Shown in pieces: positions 8,875 through 16,128 of a stretch of 64,000 nucleotides of DNA (position 1 is the first letter of the stretch; each line of letters starts with the position of its first letter). The notes below the pieces were generated by a model. It ran no database searches. It had not been told where the DNA came from and saw nothing but the letters and a program-made list of their open reading frames with translations. The stretch covers positions 1-64,000 of the forward strand of contig JAFRLY010000050.1 of assembly GCA_017431005.1 (NCBI GenBank). Direction: 5' to 3'. The position numbers and the translations under genes were made by a program. Source of the DNA: Clostridia bacterium. Lineage in GTDB: Bacteria; Bacillota; Clostridia; Christensenellales; Aristaeellaceae.

Positions 8875-8903
8875 ATTGTACCCTGCACGGTCCGGTGTGT
8901 CAA
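8875..8903 (-). promoter_or_regulatory. Sigma-A promoter of the reductase operon
   Basis: Minus strand: TTGACA (8898-8903), exactly 17 bases, TACAAT (8875-8880). It is divergent from the sugar-operon promoter. Confidence 0.7.
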
Positions 8904-8981
8904 ACCCTTCAGCCGGAATGAAGGATAACCTCCCCGGACCGGCTTAAAAAGCCGCCCGTGGGTTGTGCGGAAAATAAAATA

Positions 8982-8991
8982 AAAACGTTTT
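8982..8991 (+). promoter_or_regulatory. Upstream AAAACGTTTT operator
   Basis: A perfect 10-base palindrome with central CG, as typical for LacI-family operators, 20 bases upstream of the -35 hexamer. An identical copy lies 72 bases away, downstream of the -10. Confidence 0.65.
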
Positions 8992-9010
8992 AAAAATTTT
9001 TGCAAGCATA

Positions 9011-9039
9011 TTGACAGGAATTATGGACCCTGTTATACT
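9011..9039 (+). promoter_or_regulatory. Consensus sigma-A promoter of the sugar ABC operon
   Basis: TTGACA (9011-9016), 17-base spacer, TATACT (9034-9039), with TG one base before the -10 (extended -10). It is among the best promoters in the window. Such strength usually needs a repressor, which fits the flanking operators. Confidence 0.85.
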
Positions 9040-9053
9040 CCCCTTGTGAAATA

Positions 9054-9063
9054 AAAACGTTTT
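9054..9063 (+). promoter_or_regulatory. Downstream AAAACGTTTT operator
   Basis: Second identical palindrome, 14 bases after the -10, covering roughly +8 to +17 of the expected transcript. A repressor bound here would block initiation. Two sites 72 bases apart could allow a DNA loop. Confidence 0.65.
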
Positions 9064-9109
9064 AATTATACAGAAAAGTTCTTTCAATGCGTTTAAAGGG
9101 GGAATCTGC

Positions 9110-10603
9110 TTGACAGCTTCAGCGGAACAGAGGCGGCTGATCACGGAAAAGGCCGGACCGGAAAAACGGTCGGTTTTTTGGGTACTGCTTCTGTGCGCCG
9201 CGGCAGCGGCGGCGCTTCTGCTGCCGGTTTTTCCGTGGATCAGGATCTGCGGGGCAGACGCGCTTTATGAAACCATGAAGCTTGGCGCTTCCGTGGTGAA
9301 GAAGCTGCAGGACAGCTATTCCGTGTTCAGCTTCCTTTCCTTTGTACAGATCAGCAAGCAGGGCGTGCTGGGATTCTGGGCCTTCCTGCTGCTGCTTGTC
9401 GCTGCTGCCGCAGCCTTCCTTCTCCTGTTTTCCGCTGCCGTGTTCCTCCGGAACGGCAGGGCGACTGCCGGCAGGCCCATGCTGCAGACCTGCGCCTTCC
9501 TGCAGAAGGGATTGTTTTTAGCGTTCGCGGCGGCAGCGGGCACGGCGGGACTCTGCCTGTACGCAAACCGGCATTACGGGATAACGGGCTTCGTTCCGGG
9601 GTTCGCCGTGTACGGCATGCTGGCCGCCAGCGCCTGCGGCTACCTGCTCAGCAAGCGGATTGAAAAGCGGGAGCGGAAGCTCTGCCGTGAGCACGGCTTC
9701 CTGGAGGAATTCCGGCGGAACTGGATTCTGTTCCTGTTTCTGGTGCCCTGCTTCGTTTTCTTCCTGATCAACAACTATCTGCCGATGACCGGCATTTACT
9801 TCGCGTTCACACAGTTCAATTTCCGGGATCACCTGTTCGCGAGCCCGTTTGTGGGCTTCAAGAATTTTGAGTTCCTGGTGCGTTCCGAAATCCTGCATCT
9901 GACGCAGAACACCATTCTGTACAACGTTGTATTCATCGTGGTGGGCAATGTGCTGCAGATCCTGTTCGCCATCCTGATCAGCCATGTGACCCGCAAGCGC
10001 CTGCGCAAGCTGTCCCAGACGATGATCTTCATGCCCTATTTCGTTTCCTACGTTATCCTGCGGGTGCTGGTTTTCAACATGTTCGAGTACGAGGTCGGCC
10101 TGGTGAACAATTTTGTGGTGTCCCTGGGCATGGAACGGATCGACTTCTACAATTCCCCGAGCTACTGGCCCTGGCTGATCACAATGTTCTACCTCTGGAA
10201 AAACATCGGGTACGGCATGGTGGTATACCTGGCCACCATTACCGGAATCAGCACGGAATACTACGAGGCCGCCCAGATCGACGGGGCAAACATCTATCAG
10301 CAGATCCGCTACATCACCGTTCCGCTGCTGAAACCCACCTTCATCATTCTGCTGCTGTACGCCCTGGGCGGCATCATGAAGGGGCAGTTCGAGCTGTTCT
10401 ATCAGCTGGTGGGCAACAACGGCACCCTGTTCAACGCGACGGATATCTTCGACACCTACGTCTACCGCATCACCACCACCCAGCCTCTCTCCATGGGCAT
10501 GGGCACGGCGGCGGGCCTTTTCCAGTCGCTGTTCGGGTTCATCGTGATCTTCGTGACCAACCTGTGCATCAAGCGCAGGAATCCGGAATACGCGCTGTTC
10601 TGA
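9110..10603 (+). CDS. Carbohydrate ABC permease, LplB-like, with extra N-terminal membrane domain
   Basis: Inner-membrane subunit of a CUT1-type sugar importer. Residues ~200-497 are a standard LplB-type permease (FRRNWILFLFLVPCFVFFLINNY, then the EAA loop AAQIDGANIYQQIRYITVPL). Residues 1-~190 are an addition with about four hydrophobic helices (near 18-40, 85-112, 130-150 and 158-178) and a short extracytoplasmic loop. LplB proteins are usually about 300 residues, so this one is unusually long. The TTG start at 9110 is supported by AAAGGGGGA 6 bases upstream. It is the first gene of an operon with a second permease (19 bases on), a binding protein, GH5 and LacI. The ATPase is not encoded here and is probably a shared MsmX-like subunit elsewhere. 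Confidence 0.88.
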   Translation: MTASAEQRRLITEKAGPEKRSVFWVLLLCAAAAAALLLPVFPWIRICGADALYETMKLGASVVKKLQDSYSVFSFLSFVQISKQGVLGFWAFLLLLVAAAAAFLLLFSAAVFLRNGRATAGRPMLQTCAFLQKGLFLAFAAAAGTAGLCLYANRHYGITGFVPGFAVYGMLAASACGYLLSKRIEKRERKLCREHGFLEEFRRNWILFLFLVPCFVFFLINNYLPMTGIYFAFTQFNFRDHLFASPFVGFKNFEFLVRSEILHLTQNTILYNVVFIVVGNVLQILFAILISHVTRKRLRKLSQTMIFMPYFVSYVILRVLVFNMFEYEVGLVNNFVVSLGMERIDFYNSPSYWPWLITMFYLWKNIGYGMVVYLATITGISTEYYEAAQIDGANIYQQIRYITVPLLKPTFIILLLYALGGIMKGQFELFYQLVGNNGTLFNATDIFDTYVYRITTTQPLSMGMGTAAGLFQSLFGFIVIFVTNLCIKRRNPEYALF

Positions 10604-10622
10604 GTGGAAAGGAGAGGCTTGC

Positions 10623-11510
10623 ATGAAAATCAGGGACCGGTCCACCATTCCGTTCCATATCATCAAGGGCGTTCTGCTGACGTTCCTTTCCATCGTCTGC
10701 GTGCTGCCCTTTATCGTGATCGTATCAGGCTCCCTGACGGACAACCTGATCATCCTGAAGGAGGGGTTCAGTCTCTTCCCGCGGGAGGTGACCCTGAGCG
10801 CCTACCGGACGATCTTCCGTTCGCCGGACGGAATCATCCAGGCCTACAAAATGAATTTCTATTACACGTTCATGGGCACGGCGCTGGGGCTGCTGATCAT
10901 CACACTGACGGCCTACGTGATCTCCCGGAAGGATTTCAAATACCGCAACCATGTCGCGTTCCTGATCTATTTCACCACGATTTTCGGCGGCGGCTTGATT
11001 CCGTGGTACATGATGTATGCCAACGTCCTGAACCTGCGGGGCACGACGCTGGCCATCTGGTTCCCGGCGCTGATGACGCCGTTCCTGGTGATTCTGATGC
11101 GCACCTTCATCACCGGGTCCGTGCCGGACGCGGTGGTGGAGTCGGCCAAGATCGACGGCGCGGGACACTGGATTATCTTCTGGCGGATCGTTCTGCCGGT
11201 GCTGGGGCCGGGGCTTGCCACCGTGGGCCTGTTCCAGGCCCTGGGCTACTGGAACGACTGGTACCGCTCCTCCATGTTCTCCACCAGCAGCGAAACCTGG
11301 TCGCTGCAGTTCTACCTGTATGACATGGTGAACTCCACGATGGCCATGCGGCAGATGGCGCAGAACGTGAGCCTGAACACCACGGATCTGCCGACGCAGA
11401 CGGTGAAGCTCGCCATGGCGGTTGTGGCCACCGGTCCCGTGCTGCTGTTCTATCCCTTCGTGCAGCGCTACTTTGTCAGCGGCATCACGATCGGGGCGGT
11501 CAAAGGATGA
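10623..11510 (+). CDS. Carbohydrate ABC permease, YtcP/LplC-like
   Basis: A 295-residue MalG-type partner permease with about six membrane helices. It has the early motif ITLTAYVISRKDFKYR, the EAA loop ESAKIDGAGHWIIFWRIVLP near residue 177, and a C-terminus GITIGAVKG typical of YtcP/LplC proteins that accompany oligosaccharide or polyuronide uptake. It starts at ATG 10623 with AAAGGAG upstream. It forms the transmembrane channel with the preceding permease and receives sugar from the binding protein encoded next. Confidence 0.93.
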   Translation: MKIRDRSTIPFHIIKGVLLTFLSIVCVLPFIVIVSGSLTDNLIILKEGFSLFPREVTLSAYRTIFRSPDGIIQAYKMNFYYTFMGTALGLLIITLTAYVISRKDFKYRNHVAFLIYFTTIFGGGLIPWYMMYANVLNLRGTTLAIWFPALMTPFLVILMRTFITGSVPDAVVESAKIDGAGHWIIFWRIVLPVLGPGLATVGLFQALGYWNDWYRSSMFSTSSETWSLQFYLYDMVNSTMAMRQMAQNVSLNTTDLPTQTVKLAMAVVATGPVLLFYPFVQRYFVSGITIGAVKG

Positions 11511-11569
11511 GACTCTGAAGGCGGACGCCTTCAAAAAATAAATCTACCCATACAAAAAGGAGGATTCCC

Positions 11570-13096
11570 ATGAAACACCTGAAACGGACTCTGTGTATCG
11601 CTCTGGCACTGATCCTGTGCCTGGCCGTTCTGCCTTCCGCGATGGCGGCGGACGATCTGAGCGAGGAAGCCAACCTGGTTTTCTACGTGATGGGCGACGC
11701 GCCTCAGGATGAAACGGTGGTGGAGGATGCCATCAACGCCGTCCTGAAGGAAAAGTTCAACGCGACAGTCGACTTCCAGTTCTCCACCTGGACGGACTTC
11801 AGCCAGAAATACAACAACCAGCTGACCTCCGGCGGCGCGGACCTGATCTATATCGCCAACTGGCTGAACTACGGCCTGCTGGCACGGGCCGGCGCGTTCC
11901 TGGAACTGGACGACCTGCTGAATGAGTACGCTCCCGAGCTGCGGGCCCTGGCCGGCGAGGAAATGCTGAACATGTGCCGCGTTGAGGGCGAGCTCTACGC
12001 CGTTCCGGCTCTGTGGCCCGAATACGTGCCGCTGGGCATCAAGTACCGCGAGGATCTGCGCGCTAAGTATGACCTGCCCTATCCGGACAGCCTGGAAAAC
12101 ATCGAGGCTTATTTCGCGGGCGTCAAGGAGAAAGAGCCTGAGCAGCCCATCCTGCGCTGCACCACCAGTGAGAGCGCCAGCTCCCTGTTTGTGGCCTTTG
12201 ACGCCGCGACCGTGCTGAACATCAAGTATCCGTGGGTCGGCAACAACGGCCTGCCCTACGGCCTGGCCTCCAATTACGACACCCCCGACCAGGTCTATGA
12301 CTACTGGTTCTCCGATGACTTTGTCGACGACATGAAGCTGATGAAGAAGTGGGCGGATATGGGCTTCTGGTCCAAGAGCGCCCTGAGCGACACCAACGAC
12401 AGCGAAGCCTATGACAACGGCCTGTGCATCGCTGAGGTGGCCGGCATGAACCCCAACAAACAGATTGCTTCCGCCAACAACTTCGCCAAGGAACATCCGG
12501 ACTGGGAAAGCGCCTACATCACCTACGGCGAGGTGACCGGCGTGTTGTATCCCGGCCATGCCACCCAGAACGGCACCGCCATCGTCCGCGGCACCAAGTA
12601 TCCGGAACGCTGCGCCATGATCCTCAATTACATGATGACCAATGAGGAAATGAACGACCTGGTGCAGTACGGCATCAAGGGTGTGCACTACGACGTGGTG
12701 GACGGCATCTACAAGGAACTGAGCGAGAACTTCCGGTATGAGAACTTCAACACCTGGAACCTGCGCGTAAACGACTACAAGCTGCCCCAGGAATCCGATG
12801 TGGCGCTGCAGGCCATGTTTGACAAGTACAACGAGATCGCCCAGAAGTCCAAGTTCCCGAACGTCAATATCTACGGCGGCTTCACCGAGGACTACACCGA
12901 CTATGAGTTCGAGCGCACCGCGGTTTCCAATGTCATGCGTCAGTACCTGGCTCCGCTTCAGGCCGGTCTGGTGGACGATGTGGACGCGGCTGTGGCTGAA
13001 TTCCGCCAGAAGGTGACGGATGCCGGCCTGCAGACTGTACGGGAAGGCTTCACGGAACAGTGGATCGCCTATTGTGAAGAATACGGCTATCAATAA
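11570..13096 (+). CDS. Extracellular sugar-binding protein (family 1)
   Basis: A 508-residue exported binding protein for the two permeases. The signal peptide ends at about residue 26 (PSAMA, then ADDLSEE). There is no lipobox: the cysteines at 9 and 17 are not preceded by Gly/Ala/Ser. The mature protein would be soluble after signal peptidase I cleavage, which is unusual for a Gram-positive importer. The body resembles the LipO/YtcQ group, with FNATVDFQFSTWTDFSQKY near residue 63 and YPERCAMILNYMMTNEEM near 344, and may include a DUF3502-like C-terminus. A stem-loop follows at 13131-13164. Its sugar is unknown. The neighbouring GH5 points to a beta-glucan-type oligosaccharide. Confidence 0.88.
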   Translation: MKHLKRTLCIALALILCLAVLPSAMAADDLSEEANLVFYVMGDAPQDETVVEDAINAVLKEKFNATVDFQFSTWTDFSQKYNNQLTSGGADLIYIANWLNYGLLARAGAFLELDDLLNEYAPELRALAGEEMLNMCRVEGELYAVPALWPEYVPLGIKYREDLRAKYDLPYPDSLENIEAYFAGVKEKEPEQPILRCTTSESASSLFVAFDAATVLNIKYPWVGNNGLPYGLASNYDTPDQVYDYWFSDDFVDDMKLMKKWADMGFWSKSALSDTNDSEAYDNGLCIAEVAGMNPNKQIASANNFAKEHPDWESAYITYGEVTGVLYPGHATQNGTAIVRGTKYPERCAMILNYMMTNEEMNDLVQYGIKGVHYDVVDGIYKELSENFRYENFNTWNLRVNDYKLPQESDVALQAMFDKYNEIAQKSKFPNVNIYGGFTEDYTDYEFERTAVSNVMRQYLAPLQAGLVDDVDAAVAEFRQKVTDAGLQTVREGFTEQWIAYCEEYGYQ

Positions 13097-13130
13097 TCCG
13101 CAAAGCATGCTATAATTTTCCATATTCCTT

Positions 13131-13164
13131 ACTGCCGGAGGGGAGGAGATTCCTCTCCGGCAGT
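13131..13164 (+). terminator. Intercistronic stem-loop after binding-protein gene
   Basis: ACTGCCGGAG pairs with CTCCGGCAGT, with a GGAG/CTCC inner helix, 35 bases after the stop. Only a weak T stretch (GTTCTT) follows, so partial read-through into the GH5 gene is expected. Confidence 0.6.
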
Positions 13165-13194
13165 GTTCTTAAAAGACGAGGATGACAGAACGCA

Positions 13195-14826
13195 ATGAAA
13201 AAAGCAGTGAATCGCAGCCGCGTCAGCGGCTTCCTGGATGTGGACGGGCGGAGGATCGTAAACGGCGCTGGGGAAGAAGTGCTGCTGATGGGCTGGGGCC
13301 TGGGCAACTGGCTGCTGTGCGAGGGCTATATGTGGCTGGCGTACGACCTGCCGCGGTTCGACCGTCCGCGCCGGATCGAGGCGGTGGTGGAGGAGCTGAC
13401 CGGAAAGGCCTGGGCGGACAAGTTCTGGAAACGATTCCGGGCGAACTACATCACTGAGAACGACATCCAGATGATGGCGGACATGGGCTACAACTCCGTC
13501 CGCATTCCGATCAATTCCCGCCTGTTCATGAAGGAAGGCCCCGGGATCAGCTTCCTGGAGGAGGGCTTTGAGTGCCTGGACCGCGTGATCGACTGGTGTG
13601 AGCAGTACAGGGTGTATGCTTTCATCGATCTTCACGGTGCTCCCGGCGGGCAGACCGGCGCGAACATTGACGACTCCGTGGACGACGTATGCCGTCTGCT
13701 GATGGACCAGGATCAGTTCGAAAAAGGGCTGTGCCTCTGGGAGAAGATCGCGGAGCGGTACGCGGACCGGTGGATCGTCGGGGGATATGACCTGCTCAAT
13801 GAGCCGGTCCGTCCCGTGCGGCATCCGGGAGATACCGACCTGGAGGCCTATGTGCCCCGACTGGTTGAATTCTATGAGCAGTGCATTGCCCGGATCCGGA
13901 AGGTGGATCAGAAGCATATTGTGACCCTGGAGGGCCACCACTGGGCTACGGATACAACGATCTTCACCCATTCCTATGACCCGAAAATGGTGATTCATTT
14001 CCACCGGTACGGCTGCGCGCCGGACATGTCCGCTTTCACGCCCTGGCTGGAGCTGTCTGAAAAGCTGAACGCTCCGCTCTGGCTGGGCGAAACGGGCGAA
14101 AACACCATGGAATGGATTTCCGCCCTGATTCCCCTGGCGGCGAGCCTGAATATCGGGGTCAACCTGTGGCCGTGGAAGAAAATGCGGTGCGAGAATTCCC
14201 CCTGCTCGGTTCTTCCGCCGGTGGAATGGTCCCTGATTCTGGACTACGCCCGCAACGGCGCGCATCCCGGATATGAGAAAGCCCAGAAGATTCTGAACGA
14301 ATATCTGAAGAACATGCTGGTGGAAAACTGTTATATCAATGAAACGCTGGCCACCAATGTGTTCCGGGTGCCCGGCTGCACAATCGCGGGGACGGATTTT
14401 GACGAGCTGCCCGGACAGGGTGTATCCTACTGGCATGCCGGCGGAACCGTCAGCACCACGGATTACCGGCGCACAACCGGCATGCTGCTGCATCACCGCC
14501 ACGCGGCCCGGGGCAAGCGCTTCACCTTTGACGGGGAATGGTCGCAGTACGTGCTGCGGCTGCGGGAAGGGGAGTTTGCCTGCTATTCCCTATATGACGT
14601 GACGGTGCTTTCCAGGCTGGAGGTAGCCTGCTACGCGGAGACACTGTCCCGGATCGAGGTCCGGCAGGATGAAACCCTGCTCGGATGCTTTGATCTGAGC
14701 GCGGCCCCGCACCGGCAGACCCTTTCCGGCATGCAGCTGAACAACGCAGATGCCTGTGTCCTGAAGCTGAAGGTCATTCAGGGCACAGTGGATATCGAAA
14801 CCCTGCGGACGGAAACGGACGTTTAA
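13195..14826 (+). CDS. Glycoside hydrolase family 5, cytoplasmic, with C-terminal beta-domain
   Basis: A 543-residue protein without a signal peptide. Residues ~10-365 are a GH5 TIM-barrel: NSVRIPINSRLF, FIDLHGAPGGQ, YDLLNEP with the acid/base Glu, and LWLGETGEN with the nucleophile Glu. It most resembles the exo-beta-glucanase/glucosidase branch rather than secreted endocellulases. Residues ~385-543 form an extra beta-rich domain (possibly CBM6/CBM35-like). The cytoplasmic location and the operon position behind an ABC importer indicate that imported oligosaccharides are cleaved inside the cell. The start at 13195 follows a weak GAGGAT site. Specificity (beta-1,3, beta-1,4 or glycoside) cannot be fixed by reading. 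Confidence 0.87.
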   Translation: MKKAVNRSRVSGFLDVDGRRIVNGAGEEVLLMGWGLGNWLLCEGYMWLAYDLPRFDRPRRIEAVVEELTGKAWADKFWKRFRANYITENDIQMMADMGYNSVRIPINSRLFMKEGPGISFLEEGFECLDRVIDWCEQYRVYAFIDLHGAPGGQTGANIDDSVDDVCRLLMDQDQFEKGLCLWEKIAERYADRWIVGGYDLLNEPVRPVRHPGDTDLEAYVPRLVEFYEQCIARIRKVDQKHIVTLEGHHWATDTTIFTHSYDPKMVIHFHRYGCAPDMSAFTPWLELSEKLNAPLWLGETGENTMEWISALIPLAASLNIGVNLWPWKKMRCENSPCSVLPPVEWSLILDYARNGAHPGYEKAQKILNEYLKNMLVENCYINETLATNVFRVPGCTIAGTDFDELPGQGVSYWHAGGTVSTTDYRRTTGMLLHHRHAARGKRFTFDGEWSQYVLRLREGEFACYSLYDVTVLSRLEVACYAETLSRIEVRQDETLLGCFDLSAAPHRQTLSGMQLNNADACVLKLKVIQGTVDIETLRTETDV

Positions 14827-14857
14827 AACCGGACGGCAGATAAGGCGGACAGGAAAC

Positions 14858-15850
14858 ATGAACAAGATCACGATCAAGGATGTGGCACGCGAGGCCGGCG
14901 TATCCATTGCCACGGTCTCCAACGCGCTGAACGGGTCCGATGTCGTGCTGCCCAAAACCCGGGAGCATGTGCTGGACGTGGCCCAGAGGCTGAACTATAT
15001 CCCGAATGTGAACGGCAGGCAGCTGCGCGCCGCCCAGACCCGCAACATCGGGCTGTTCGTTTCCTCCATGGCGGGCAGCTATTACGGGGACATGGCCGAT
15101 ACGATACATTACCTGTGCAAAAAATACGGGTATGAGCTGCACATCTTTATCGTGGACGAGGAAAAACCCCTGCTGCCGACGCTCCGGAACCAGAGCATCG
15201 ACGGCGCGATCATCCTGTTCGGCGTGCTCAGCGAAAAGGATATCCGGCAGCTGGCACTTTCCCGCATGCCCACGGTTTTCATGGACCACGAGATTGCCGA
15301 GGAAAACATATCCAGCGTGATTTACGACTCCTACGGACACGGCCGGATGGCGGCGGAATACCTGCTGGGCCTCGGCCACCGGGATCTGATGCACATCTTC
15401 GGCGTTTCCCGCAATTATGACAGCATTCAGCGTCAGGCCGGCTTTACGGACGCGCTCCGGGATGCCGGGGTTGCCCTGCGGCCGGAAAACATCCTGATCG
15501 GCCGCTTCGAGCAGTCGGCCGCTTACCGCTCCATGCACCGGTATCTGAAGGAGGGTTATCCGCTGCCGGACGCTGTGTTCGCCGCGAATGACCTGAGCGC
15601 GCTCGGCTGTATCCGGGCCCTGCGGGAATACCGCATCCGCGTACCGGAGGATATCAGCATCATCGGCTGCGACGACCATCTGCTGTGCAGCTATGTCACG
15701 CCGGGGCTGACCACGATCCGCACCCATATGAACGAGCTGGGCGTGGAAGCGGCCCGGGAGCTGTTCCGCCTGATCGGCGGCGGTACCGGCAGCGTACAGC
15801 GTTTGCCCGGCGACATCGTGGTGCGGCATTCCTGCGCTATGCGGACCTGA
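14858..15850 (+). CDS. LacI-family transcriptional regulator of the sugar operon
   Basis: A 330-residue repressor. Residues 1-50 form the LacI helix-turn-helix and hinge (IKDVAREAGVSIATVSNALN), followed by a periplasmic-binding-protein-like sensor domain (NIGLFVSSM, DGAIILFGV, ISIIGCDDHLL). It is the last gene of the operon, starting 31 bases after GH5 with AGGAAAC upstream. The palindromes with central CG around the operon promoter are its natural targets, making an autoregulated, sugar-induced unit (inference). A terminator follows directly. Confidence 0.93.
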   Translation: MNKITIKDVAREAGVSIATVSNALNGSDVVLPKTREHVLDVAQRLNYIPNVNGRQLRAAQTRNIGLFVSSMAGSYYGDMADTIHYLCKKYGYELHIFIVDEEKPLLPTLRNQSIDGAIILFGVLSEKDIRQLALSRMPTVFMDHEIAEENISSVIYDSYGHGRMAAEYLLGLGHRDLMHIFGVSRNYDSIQRQAGFTDALRDAGVALRPENILIGRFEQSAAYRSMHRYLKEGYPLPDAVFAANDLSALGCIRALREYRIRVPEDISIIGCDDHLLCSYVTPGLTTIRTHMNELGVEAARELFRLIGGGTGSVQRLPGDIVVRHSCAMRT

Positions 15851-15859
15851 GCGGATCAG

Positions 15860-15892
15860 AAAAGGCGGAACAGGAGAGTTTCCGCCTTTTTT
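15860..15892 (+). terminator. Rho-independent terminator of the sugar operon
   Basis: AAAAGGCGGAA pairs with TTCCGCCTTTT around an ~9-base loop, followed by more T, 10 bases after the lacI-type stop. Confidence 0.85.
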
Positions 15893-15981
15893 GTATTCAG
15901 AACGGGCTTCCGAAAATTGTATTTTTATTGTTTTTTGGGGCGGCTTTCCGGACAGCCCGGAGATTGCTTTCAATAATATCG

Positions 15982-16010
15982 TTGCAAATCTGATGCAATT
16001 ATGTTAATAT
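15982..16010 (+). promoter_or_regulatory. Putative promoter of the Opp-like operon
   Basis: TTGCAA (15982-15987), 17 bases, TAATAT (16005-16010), about 118 bases before the binding-protein start. Confidence 0.55.
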
Positions 16011-16056
16011 CAAAAAGTTCCTTTGCCATGAGCGGACAGAGGCGAAACAATTTGTA

Positions 16057-16101
16057 GACAATGGCTTATGCCGTTTGTCAATAACCGTCTGAAAGGACGG
16101 T
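16057..16101 (+). other. Structured 5' leader of the Opp-like operon
   Basis: Two inverted repeats lie in the leader. GACAA.GGC with GCC..TTGTC (about 16058-16080) is imperfect, and ACCGTC with GACGGT (about 16083-16102) has a 6-base loop. They match no riboswitch I recognise. The second ends just before the AAGGAGG ribosome-binding site and may stabilise the mRNA. Confidence 0.4.
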
Positions 16102-16128
16102 AAAATATTACTTAAGGAGGCATTACCC

